Shown here: piece after piece, positions 50,913-56,935 of the stretch
How positions within the stretch are numbered: position 1 is the first letter of the stretch
How the letters are laid out: every line of letters begins with the position of its first letter
IMG/VR virus record: IMGVR_UViG_3300009448_000013
Coordinates: 1 to 60,026 of that record
DNA length: 60,026 nucleotides
DNA from: a virus
Reading direction: 5' to 3' (one strand)
Notes under the pieces: generated by a model
Seen by the model: only the letters and a program-made list of their open reading frames with translations
The model's database searches: none
Told to the model about the DNA's origin: nothing
Made by a program: the position numbers and the translations under genes

Positions 50913-51329
50913 GCGAAAGGGCTCGTCGACCGCGCCCTCGTCGAGGAGCTCGCCAAGAGCATCGGCCCCATGAGCATCGACGTCGTGTACCCCGACCGCG
51001 ACGGCAAGACGTATGCCGAGCAGGTCGCCCTCGACGCGCTGCACGGTTGGCTACACGACCCCCTCGGAGATGGCGAACTCATCGAGGCCGCCGCCGAGTT
51101 CCACGCCGAGCTCGCCGACCGCGACGGCGGCGCCGAGTGCAAGGCGCTCGACTCGTGCGTCGAGCCAGGCGCCGCGGTGCGCCGGGCCTCGGTCGCCCTC
51201 GTCAAACCGGCCGAGCTCAAAGCTGCGTTCGCCGCCGTTTACGATGCCGCTCGATGCGCCATCGTCGTCGAGACCTTGCGCCCCGTGCTCGACCGCTACG
51301 TCGCCCTTTACGAGGTGTGCCGACGATGA
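50907..51329 (+). pseudogene. Split gene X, C-terminal half
   Basis: The frame has coding character from GCT GCC at 50907: AKGLVDRALVEELAKSIGPM, then SIDVVYPDRDGKTYAEQVAL and CVEPGAAVRRASVALVKPAE to a TGA at 51327-51329. It has no start at its beginning; ATG 50970 could give a 119-residue product. Coding sense before that ATG shows it is the tail of a longer gene. Its N-terminal half with ribosome-binding site is at 9037-8861 (minus) and joins in frame. Family not recognised. Confidence 0.65.
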
Positions 51330-51649
51330 CCCTACGCGAGATTCCTTGCTCGAGCTGCAGCGGCGTGGCGCTCAGTGTCGGCGAGCACCGTAGCGCCGAG
51401 CACGTCGTCGAGAACACGGGCCCGACGTTCTGCCTCGAATGCGAGGCGCCCGGCCGCGTCGACGTGGTCGACCGTGACGGCGTGCCTGACCTCGTGTTCA
51501 GGGTCTCGGATGACCCACACGATTTGGCTCAAGCTTTGCCCGGTCGGGCCGTTCTGGTGGGGTATGAGCGCGACGATGATTCTGCCGACCCGACCGAGCA
51601 CCCCCGTCGCCTTGCCGTCGTTCGAGCTGATGCTCGGCCTCTGGGATGA
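51326..51649 (+). CDS. Small zinc-binding protein
   Basis: 107 residues, ATGA overlap. CSSCSGVALSVGEHRSAEHV and FCLECEAPGRVDVVD give a C-x2-C pair of zinc sites. The last 45 codons overlap another coding frame (51510-51776), so the true end may be earlier by frameshift. Function unknown. Confidence 0.5.
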   Translation: MTLREIPCSSCSGVALSVGEHRSAEHVVENTGPTFCLECEAPGRVDVVDRDGVPDLVFRVSDDPHDLAQALPGRAVLVGYERDDDSADPTEHPRRLAVVRADARPLG

Positions 51650-51776
51650 CTCGGCGCTGCTCACCTACACGAGCAAGCAGACCGACGCGCAGCGGGCCCG
51701 CGTGAACGCGAGCGTCGCCCGCGACGTCGGGTTCGAGGCCGTCGACGGCAACACGATGGCCGACGACCTGTCGTGA
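51510..51776 (+). CDS. Small hypothetical protein, overlapping frame
   Basis: 88 residues from ATG 51510 (or ATG 51564). The C-terminal part (FELMLGLWDDSALLTYTSKQ, TDAQRARVNASVARDVGFEA) clearly looks coding and continues past the neighbour's stop. The 140-base overlap is unusual in this compact genome. Either nested genes or a frameshifted single gene. Confidence 0.5.
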   Translation: MTHTIWLKLCPVGPFWWGMSATMILPTRPSTPVALPSFELMLGLWDDSALLTYTSKQTDAQRARVNASVARDVGFEAVDGNTMADDLS

Positions 51777-51816
51777 ATTTGCCCCCGGGCGGCGTTTCGC
51801 GGGAAACGGTCGCCCC

Positions 51817-52164
51817 ATGGATCCGACAGTCCACGGCTGCCCCCGCTGCACCCCGAGCCGCAAGTGCGTCGCCCGCCGCCTGCGCAAGTGCCGTGGCACG
51901 ACCGTCGAGGGCGCCGCCTGCCGGGTGTGCGGCATTGCCGACTCGCGCGTGCTGCGCCGGCATCGTTTTCCGGATCTACCGGATCCGGCAATCCTGTGTG
52001 CGAATCACGCCGCCATCGCTGGCCGCAAGCCTCTCGCGTGGGTCGCTTTCTTGCTCGAGGTCGGTGCCGTGGCTCGGGAAAACCACCGTTTGGCCGATGG
52101 CGTCGCCATCGTGTGCGCGCTTCCTTCCTTCAATGGGGCCCGAGCCCGGCGACCAGCGCCATAA
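51817..52164 (+). CDS. Zinc-finger protein (HNH-like spacing)
   Basis: 115 residues from ATG 51817. CPRCTPSRKCVARRLRKCRG, then CRVCGIADSRVLRRHRF and ILCANHAAIAGRK resemble the C-x2-C...C-x2-H zinc scaffold of HNH proteins. No full HNH catalytic set is visible. The last 20 residues are Arg/Pro-rich. Confidence 0.5.
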   Translation: MDPTVHGCPRCTPSRKCVARRLRKCRGTTVEGAACRVCGIADSRVLRRHRFPDLPDPAILCANHAAIAGRKPLAWVAFLLEVGAVARENHRLADGVAIVCALPSFNGARARRPAP

Positions 52165-52337
52165 CCCGATCCGCTTCTCACGCGCCAGCTGAACGCGCGT
52201 GCCGTTTTGACCGCTGTCATTTTGTGCTCAAGAGCGGCCCAGTGGGGCGCCTCTCCGACGAACACCTGCCGATCCGACGTAAGCTCGGCCGTCTGGACCT
52301 GGCAATAAACCGCTGAACCGAAACGCGACGCCTTCAC
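52165..52337 (+). other. Gene-free stretch with a decayed promoter half
   Basis: No credible gene. TTTTGTGCTCAAG at 52220-52232 resembles the -35-like half of the repeated promoter, but no GTTCAT half follows at 22 bases. The stretch after it shares AACCGAAACGCGACGCC with 53667-53682 (partly), marking it as part of the cassette spacer. Confidence 0.4.
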
Positions 52338-52377
52338 GGGGCCCGGCGAGCAATCGTCGGGCCCCATCGTTTTGTTC
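52338..52377 (+). terminator. Terminator before the cassette array
   Basis: A 12-bp stem with one G-T pair (52338-52349 with 52354-52365) and a GCAA tetraloop, followed by ATCGTTTTGTT. Its T-rich tail runs into the -35-like half of promoter copy 4, so terminator and promoter are fused. Confidence 0.75.
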
Positions 52378-52413
52378 TCAAGGGTTTGCTACCGCCTTCC
52401 GTTCATAGGGGGC
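52371..52413 (+). promoter_or_regulatory. Leaderless-type promoter element (copy 4)
   Basis: TTTGTTCTCAAGGG (TCAAG from 52378) and GTTCATAGGGGGC from 52401 are 23 bases apart. ATG 52414 is 13 bases after that G. AGGGGG lies too close to the ATG to serve as a normal ribosome-binding site. Confidence 0.65.
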
Positions 52414-52954
52414 ATGAACACCAACCAACCCGCCAAACCCGCCCTCACCATTGAAGCTCTCGAGGCCCTCGCGGCCCAGATCGAAAACGACACCGAGTCA
52501 GAGCACGCCCGCCTCTTGCGCCTTTGCCGCGCCATGGTGCGCATCCTCGCTGCGCGTCAGCCCGCCGCGTTCAACCACGTCGGTCACCGACGAAGCGGGC
52601 CACTGGGATAATTCCTTCCCGCCCAAGCCCGAGTATCACTTCGCCGGCGGCATTCGCGCGCTCGAGATTTTCGAGAATCGCACCGACGACGTGCCGACGA
52701 GCGGCGGGTTCTATCACTCGTGGCGCCGCGAGACGATCTGCCGCGGGTGCTACCTCGCTCGCGACGGGTTTTTCTACGGAGCGGATGAGACCGGCACTGG
52801 CGCGGTCGGTCAGTACGCCGCGCACCCCGGCGACCACAACCTCGACATCACGATCGAATGGATCCGGATCGAGCCCGACCTCGAGGACCTGCAAGAGGCA
52901 GTGAGCAAGCTGCGCGCCGAGCTGGCGAAGTTCCTCGGCGAGGTGGCAGCGTGA
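52414..52954 (+). pseudogene. Frameshifted cassette gene (two frames)
   Basis: The first frame starts MNTNQPAKPALTIEALEALA and is good to about RQPAAFNHV (52580), then ends at 52611. From about 52583 the +1 frame becomes coding: VTDEAGHWDNSFPPKPEYHF, then TSGGFYHSWRRETICRGCYL and LQEAVSKLRAELAKFLGEVA to 52954. No start codon exists for the second part. Removing one base near GTCGGTCACC would give one protein of about 179 residues. Either a one-base lesion or a +1 frameshift. Its N-terminus is shared with the genes at 54354 and 55097. Confidence 0.6.
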
Positions 52955-53262
52955 TCGAGGGCCGCTGGTACATAACGGAACGTGCGGCCCGCGAATACTG
53001 CTCGTTTCGCAAATGGCCGGCCACCGAGGCGAACGTCGAACGCGCGACGGCCGAGCTGATCGAGCTGTCGCGCGTCGCCCGGTTTTCGCGCTTGCAGGAC
53101 AATGGCCTCGAACTCTGGCGGGTGCGCAGCAATGCCACGCGCCAGGGTCATCGCTTCCTCGTCGGAGAGCCGCCGCGTGAACTGCGCGGAGGCCAAGGCG
53201 ATCACAAGCTGGCGCTGATCAGCGTGCGGGCCGAGCACGGCGAGCCGCCTCGCCGACGCTGA
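52951..53262 (+). CDS. Hypothetical protein
   Basis: 103 residues, GTG start in a GTGA overlap with the frameshifted gene. WYITERAAREYCSFRKWPAT and RATAELIELSRVARFSRLQD, then GLELWRVRSNATRQGHRFLV resemble the phage 'hyperconserved' fold seen next to early genes (helix-rich with a C-terminal hairpin). Function unknown. Confidence 0.55.
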   Translation: MIEGRWYITERAAREYCSFRKWPATEANVERATAELIELSRVARFSRLQDNGLELWRVRSNATRQGHRFLVGEPPRELRGGQGDHKLALISVRAEHGEPPRRR

Positions 53263-53281
53263 CACCTCCGACCCACACCCC

Positions 53282-53308
53282 GAGCCCCGGGTAGAAATCT
53301 CGGGCCTC
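53282..53308 (+). terminator. Weak terminator-like hairpin
   Basis: GAGCCCCGGG pairs with CTCGGGCCTC (one mismatch, one wobble), loop TAGAAAT, directly before promoter copy 5. Little T tract (GTCGATTTCGTT). Confidence 0.4.
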
Positions 53309-53310
53309 GT

Positions 53311-53353
53311 CGATTTCGTTCAAGGCGCGGGGCCCGGCTCCGTTCATAGGGGC
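53311..53353 (+). promoter_or_regulatory. Leaderless-type promoter element (copy 5)
   Basis: GATTTCGTTCAAGG (TCAAG from 53320) and CCGTTCATAGGGGC with G at 53342, 22 bases apart. ATG 53354 is 12 bases after that G. Typical consensus copy. Confidence 0.65.
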
Positions 53354-53665
53354 ATGAACGCAACCCAGTCCCGCAAAACCCTCTCGTTCGACGCCCGCCA
53401 AATCCTCGCGATCGCCAGCAATTCGCGGTGCGACGCCGACGCCAAGAATCGCCCGGACGGCGGCGCGTCGTTCACCTCGCCCGCTCACCGCCGTCGGATC
53501 GCTGAGATGGTGTCGACCGGCCTGCTCGAGATCGTGTCGGTCGGCAAATGGGCTGGCCTGAAAGAGTACAACGCGCGTCTGACGCCCTCGGGCGTCGTCG
53601 AGCTCGACAGCTGGATCCATGCTGAGCAGACCGCGTGCCACCACTGCGGTCGCGTTCACTACTGA
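53354..53665 (+). CDS. Cassette gene: small zinc/winged-helix-like protein
   Basis: 103 residues. N-terminus MNATQSRKTLSFDARQILAI shares its first codons with the gene at 5300. The middle (HRRRIAEMVSTGLLEIVSVG, LKEYNARLTPSGVVELDSWI) looks like a winged helix and the end CHHCGRVHY like half a zinc site. Single-gene cassette between two promoter copies. Function unknown. Confidence 0.6.
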   Translation: MNATQSRKTLSFDARQILAIASNSRCDADAKNRPDGGASFTSPAHRRRIAEMVSTGLLEIVSVGKWAGLKEYNARLTPSGVVELDSWIHAEQTACHHCGRVHY

Positions 53666-53686
53666 GCCGAAACGCGACGCCTCTCG

Positions 53687-53710
53687 GGCCCGGGTGGAAA
53701 CGCCCCGGCC
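53687..53710 (+). terminator. Terminator-like hairpin before copy 6
   Basis: GGCCCGGGTG pairs with CGCCCCGGCC (one mismatch, one wobble) with a GAAA tetraloop, followed by TCGTCGCTTTTGT. It stands just before promoter copy 6. Confidence 0.5.
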
Positions 53711-53715
53711 TCGTC

Positions 53716-53760
53716 GCTTTTGTGCTCAAGGGTTCGGTCCCGGCTCCGTTCATAGGGGGC
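53716..53760 (+). promoter_or_regulatory. Leaderless-type promoter element (copy 6)
   Basis: CTTTTGTGCTCAAGGG (TCAAG from 53726) and GTTCATAGGGGGC from 53748, 22 bases apart. ATG 53761 is 13 bases after that G. Confidence 0.65.
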
Positions 53761-54303
53761 ATGGCAACCGACACCGCTAAACTCATCAGGTCCGCACTCA
53801 AAACCCTCGGCTACGGCCCGCGCGACATCAGCATTCGCGCCCGCACGACGGGCTCGGTCGACGTCACGATCAAGCGCGCCGACGTGGCGCTCGACGTGAT
53901 CGAGCCCGTCGTGCACCAGTTCGAGCACGTGCGCCGATGTGAGTCGAGCGGGGAAATCCTCACTGGTGGCAACACGTTCGTCACGATCGATTATTCCGAT
54001 TCGGCTCTCATCGACGCGACTCGCCTCGTCGCGGCGCACCGCTCGCAGGGCCGCACGGTGTTCGGTGCGCTGCACATTGGCGCTGATGCCGCCGACGCCG
54101 ACACGGTGCACGTGTGGGAGGACCATAGCCACGTCGGCCAGTACGGCGAGCCCTACGTTTCCGCGCGGCTCGCCCGCCTGCTCGCCCGCCGCGGCGAGCT
54201 CGGCTGCCTCGAGCAGCTCGATTGGCTGTCCCCCGTCGACGACGCCGCGCTCGACGCCAAGCTCGAGGCGCAGGCCGTCGACCCGAACTTTTCGATCTGT
54301 TGA
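53761..54303 (+). CDS. Cassette gene: LPD29-like N-terminal domain protein
   Basis: 180 residues. TAKLIRSALKTLGYGPRDIS, IRARTTGSVDVTIKRADVAL and VIEPVVHQFEHVRRCESSGE fit the LPD29-type ('large polyvalent protein associated') domain found in phage and mobile-element proteins. The C-terminal half (VGQYGEPYVSARLARLLARR) is unassigned. Its TGA is immediately followed by the next promoter. Confidence 0.6.
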   Translation: MATDTAKLIRSALKTLGYGPRDISIRARTTGSVDVTIKRADVALDVIEPVVHQFEHVRRCESSGEILTGGNTFVTIDYSDSALIDATRLVAAHRSQGRTVFGALHIGADAADADTVHVWEDHSHVGQYGEPYVSARLARLLARRGELGCLEQLDWLSPVDDAALDAKLEAQAVDPNFSIC

Positions 54304-54310
54304 TTTCGTT

Positions 54311-54353
54311 GATTTCGTTCAAGGGCGGGGGCCGGGGCGTCGTTCAACGGGGC
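54311..54353 (+). promoter_or_regulatory. Leaderless-type promoter element (copy 7)
   Basis: GATTTCGTTCAAGGGC (TCAAG from 54319; the GATTTCGTT part is duplicated just before) and GTTCAACGGGGC from 54342, 23 bases apart. ATG 54354 is 12 bases after that G. No hairpin precedes this copy. Confidence 0.65.
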
Positions 54354-54545
54354 ATGACCACGACCCACCCCGCCAAACCCGTCCTCGTGCCCGCACGCCT
54401 CGAACCGACGGGCGCCGTCGGCTGGACCGTGTACGAGTTCGAGAGCGTTGCCGACGCCCACGCGTGGGCCGCTCGCAACCAAGACGCCGCCATGCCCTGT
54501 TGGCGCCGAACCGATTGCTGGGGAGGTCGCGCCCTCGGTCGCTAA
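54354..54545 (+). CDS. Cassette gene: small hypothetical protein
   Basis: 63 residues. MTTTHPAKPVLVPARLEPTG shares its first ten codons with 52414 and 55097. The rest (YEFESVADAHAWAARNQDAA) is a single compact alpha/beta unit. Function unknown; one-gene transcript by layout. Confidence 0.6.
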   Translation: MTTTHPAKPVLVPARLEPTGAVGWTVYEFESVADAHAWAARNQDAAMPCWRRTDCWGGRALGR

Positions 54546-54554
54546 ACCGTTTTA

Positions 54555-54582
54555 GGGCGCTCCGCTCCTATGTGGAGCGCCC
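54555..54582 (+). terminator. Hairpin after the 54354 gene
   Basis: GGGCGCTCC (54555-54563) and GGAGCGCCC (54574-54582) form a perfect 9-bp stem with a 10-base loop. The following bases (CGCAAAATCC) hold no T tract, so termination strength is uncertain. Confidence 0.5.
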
Positions 54583-54607
54583 CGCAAAATCCGTCGCGGC
54601 CCTGAAC

Positions 54608-54649
54608 GATTTCGTTCAAGGGCAATGGCAGAGCTCCGTTCATAGGGGC
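54608..54649 (+). promoter_or_regulatory. Leaderless-type promoter element (copy 8)
   Basis: GATTTCGTTCAAGGGC (TCAAG from 54616) and CCGTTCATAGGGGC with G at 54638, 22 bases apart. ATG 54650 is 12 bases after that G. Best consensus copy. Confidence 0.7.
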
Positions 54650-54799
54650 ATGAACACGACGACAATCGCCCGCCTCGCTCTCGCCGCCGCCCTGCTCTGC
54701 GGCGGTATCGTTCGCCTCGCGACCGTCGAGGCCCCCGCGCAAAAGGCCCTGCCCGCTGCCGCGACCGGCAGCGTGTGCAAGCTCGGCGCCTCGTGCTGA
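54650..54799 (+). CDS. Cassette gene: 49-residue secreted peptide
   Basis: MNTTTIARLALAAALLCGGI begins a signal peptide or signal anchor. The mature part is about 25 residues with two cysteines (SVCKLGASC) that could form a disulfide. One-gene transcript. Could be a periplasmic effector; no family known. Confidence 0.55.
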   Translation: MNTTTIARLALAAALLCGGIVRLATVEAPAQKALPAAATGSVCKLGASC

Positions 54800-54839
54800 T
54801 TTCGTTCAAGGGTGCCGCCGCGGCGCCGTTCATCCCTCA
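54798..54839 (+). promoter_or_regulatory. Leaderless-type promoter element without ATG (copy 9)
   Basis: GATTTCGTTCAAGGG (TCAAG from 54806) and GCCGTTCATCCCTC with G at 54828, 22 bases apart. At the expected start (54840-54841) there is ATTGAG, not ATG. The predicted transcript therefore has no leaderless gene. Confidence 0.6.
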
Positions 54840-55038
54840 TTGAGAGCAGCGAAACGCGCAAGCGGCCCGCCTCGGCGGATAAAGCGACGACCTCTCGGGT
54901 GGCGACCCTAAACCGCTGAACCCGACCGGGGGCGATGATGCCCGGACAGGCGTGGAGGCGGCCAGCAAACAGCCCTAGCACCCCCGGCGAAACGGGGACG
55001 CCAAGCGCCTCGGGGAAACCCGGGGCGCCGCCGTTTTG
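54840..55038 (+). ncRNA. Candidate phage small RNA (~200 nt)
   Basis: Bounded by promoter copy 9 and the terminator at 55005-55037. No credible coding frame is inside (only a 26-codon ATT-started frame). Several short inverted repeats occur. The AAACCGCTGAACC near 54910 also occurs near 52311. Length and layout suit a regulatory RNA. No experimental or family support. Confidence 0.45.
55005..55037 (+). terminator. Terminator of the small-RNA unit
   Basis: GCGCCTCGGG (55005-55014) pairs with CCCGGGGCGC (55019-55028) with one wobble, GAAA tetraloop, then CGCCGTTTTGTG. Convincing rho-independent form. Confidence 0.7.
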
Positions 55039-55051
55039 TGCGTAGGCCTGA

Positions 55052-55096
55052 CGATTTTCGTTCAAGGCCCGGCGCGAGCCGTCGTTCACTTGGGGC
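55052..55096 (+). promoter_or_regulatory. Leaderless-type promoter element (copy 10)
   Basis: GATTTTCGTTCAAGGCC (TCAAG from 55062) and GTTCACTTGGGGC from 55084, 22 bases apart. ATG 55097 is 13 bases after that G. Confidence 0.65.
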
Positions 55097-55651
55097 ATGA
55101 GCACGACGAACCAACCCGCCAAACCCGCCACCATTCACCCGTGGGAACGAGCCGGCCTCGGCCTCGCCCCGTTCCGCTGGCTCGGCTGCCGCGAGCTGCG
55201 CGGCCCGATCCGCATGGCCCAGCCCGACGGCACCGTGCTCGAGGTCGGCGCCCCCGGGCAGCCGATGGGCTCGTGCGCCTACTGCCTACAGGGGATCGCC
55301 GAGTGCCACTCGATCAAGTCGGCCGACGGCAAGGTGTTTATCGTCGGCTGCGATTGCGTCAAGCGGGTGTGCGGCGAGGGCGACGCGGTGCTGACCCGCG
55401 CCGAGACGGCCTCGCGCCGGCTCAGAAACGGCAAGGCACGCGCCCGCGCCGCCGCCAAGGCATCGGACGTGCAGGGCGAACTCGACGCGCTGCTCGCCGA
55501 CGAGACGGCCCGCGCGCAGCTCGCCGCCCTGCCTGGCCCCAAGTTCAGCACCCTGCTCGAGCACGCCGAGTGGATGAACCAGCGCGCCGGCGCCGCCGGC
55601 CGCCGCAAGGCGCTCGCCACCATCAAGGCCGCTCTCGGAGGGGCCGCCTGA
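55097..55651 (+). CDS. Cassette gene: zinc-binding protein
   Basis: 184 residues. MSTTNQPAKPATIHPWERAG repeats the shared N-terminal codons. GSCAYCLQGIAECHSIKSAD, then FIVGCDCVKRVCGEGD form a zinc site like the phage 'C..C...I...C.I.S..G..F.VG.DC' family. The C-terminal half is helical and basic. Function unknown. It leads a two-gene unit with the next gene. Confidence 0.65.
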   Translation: MSTTNQPAKPATIHPWERAGLGLAPFRWLGCRELRGPIRMAQPDGTVLEVGAPGQPMGSCAYCLQGIAECHSIKSADGKVFIVGCDCVKRVCGEGDAVLTRAETASRRLRNGKARARAAAKASDVQGELDALLADETARAQLAALPGPKFSTLLEHAEWMNQRAGAAGRRKALATIKAALGGAA

Positions 55652-55977
55652 TGGCCCGCGACCTGAATGGCCCAGAGCACTGGCTCGCCTGGCTCCGCTC
55701 GTGCGCCAAGGCGGGCCGCCTCGACACGACGGTGCCGCTCGGCGCCATCACGGGCACCGACGCCCGGATCCTGCGCGTTATTGCGGGCCTTTGGTCCCTC
55801 TGTGGCTACCACGACGACGACCCGCTGCACGTGGCGTCGCTCGCCGCCATTCGCTCACTCTTGCCGAGCATGCAGCCCTCGACGCGTCCGTTCGCGCGCG
55901 AGCTGATTGCGCAGGCGCTCGACTGGCACGACCGCGATCGCTTGTGGCCGCTCGTTAGCGGTGAGCGTTCCATTTAG
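55651..55977 (+). CDS. Hypothetical protein
   Basis: 108 residues from ATG 55651 (TGATG overlap). All-helical (LRVIAGLWSLCGYHDDDPLH, FARELIAQALDWHDRDRLWP). Last plus-strand gene, convergent with the resolvase gene. Function unknown. Confidence 0.55.
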   Translation: MARDLNGPEHWLAWLRSCAKAGRLDTTVPLGAITGTDARILRVIAGLWSLCGYHDDDPLHVASLAAIRSLLPSMQPSTRPFARELIAQALDWHDRDRLWPLVSGERSI

Positions 55978-56189
55978 GAACTCCGCGGGCATCCCTCCCT
56001 GTGTCGAGGAACGGCTCGACGAGGCCCGAGCTTTAGGTAATTTTTACCGTTCAACGAGTCGTGCGAGAGCGCGTATTGCGCCCCGCAGCTCGCCCTCGAC
56101 CCGCTCGGCACCCTCGGGCTCTGCGCGCCCCGCCCCGGCGCCTATTGGCATGATTGCCAGTGGGTTAACGGGGTCTGCAGCTGACCCGG
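55978..56189. other. Convergent gap
   Basis: 212 bases without a gene between plus- and minus-strand blocks. GGTAATTTTTACC (56036-56048) is a small palindrome with a central T run that could stop transcription from either side; TGGCATGATTGCCA near 56148 is another weak hairpin. No strong terminator. Confidence 0.4.
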
Positions 56190-56750
56190 CTACGCGCGCG
56201 CCGAGCGGGGCGCCGCTGCGCGCCGCCTGGCCTCGGCGAGGTTGTGCTTTCGTAGCGTCGTGACGGCCATCGCGATCGCGTCGGCCTCGTGTGACGAGCA
56301 CTTTTGCACCCCGAACAGCTGCCGCACCCCGCTCTTGATCGCGCTCTTGTCGGCGCCCCGATTGCCCTTGCCGAGGAGGGCGACCTTGATGCTCTGCGGC
56401 GTGGCCCGGTAGCAGGGTACCGGCTCCTCGAGCGAGCAGCGAGCAGCGAACCGGATCATGCCGCACACGTCGTGCACCCAATGGCTGGCAAAGTTCACCT
56501 CTGCGGTGCCGTCGCGGCGTCGCGCCGCCTCGACGCCCGACTGATCCTCGTATCCGATGGCGTCCGGGCACCACCGGTTCATCACGCGATCGATGTTCGT
56601 TGCGATCACGTCGAGCCGCTCGTCGTACGTGTGCGCCGTGTTGCCGTCGCCGATGACGGCGTGATCGAGCACGCGCGACCGCGCAGGGCTCAACTCGATC
56701 ACGCCGTAGGCCAGGTAAACGACGCCCGGATCCCACCCGCACACGATCAC
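56190..56750 (-). CDS. RuvC-like Holliday-junction resolvase
   Basis: 186 residues from GTG 56750 (GTGA overlap with the gene before). CGWDPGVVYLAYGVIE opens the RNase-H-like fold with Asp7; YEDQSGVEAA carries Glu68; SSHEADAIAMAV carries the His154/Asp157 pair. These are the acidic residues of RuvC. It would cut branched intermediates made during replication or RecT recombination. Last gene of the minus operon. Confidence 0.82.
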   Translation of the reverse strand: MIVCGWDPGVVYLAYGVIELSPARSRVLDHAVIGDGNTAHTYDERLDVIATNIDRVMNRWCPDAIGYEDQSGVEAARRRDGTAEVNFASHWVHDVCGMIRFAARCSLEEPVPCYRATPQSIKVALLGKGNRGADKSAIKSGVRQLFGVQKCSSHEADAIAMAVTTLRKHNLAEARRRAAAPRSARA

Positions 56751-56935
56751 GAGGGCGCCTCGAACTGCTGCCGTTCCGAGATGGCTGGCTCGCTCACCTC
56801 GACGAGCTCGGCGGCGAACTCCTCGCAGGACACCCCGTCGTCCTCGACGCGCACCGCCGCGACGAACACCGTCACTTTGACGGCGCGATCGGTGATGCCC
56901 TCCCATTCGCGGCAGGCGACGCCGTTGAGCGTCAC
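56747..56935 (-). CDS. Small hypothetical protein
   Basis: 62 residues from GTG 56935, GTGA overlaps on both sides. VTLNGVACREWEGITDRAVK and VTVFVAAVRVEDDGVSCEEF are strands of a compact beta domain. The longer open frame upstream reads the antisense of the neighbour and is not used. Function unknown. Confidence 0.55.
   Translation of the reverse strand: MTLNGVACREWEGITDRAVKVTVFVAAVRVEDDGVSCEEFAAELVEVSEPAISERQQFEAPS

Noticed and set aside
50970-51329. Independent complete gene starting at ATG 50970
   Set aside because: Coding sense clearly begins at least 20 codons upstream with no start there, so it is listed as a 5'-truncated half; internal restart remains possible.
52220-52262. Eleventh promoter copy
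   Set aside because: Only the TTTTGTGCTCAAG half is present; no GTTCA half at 22-23 bases and no start codon. Kept as a decayed half.
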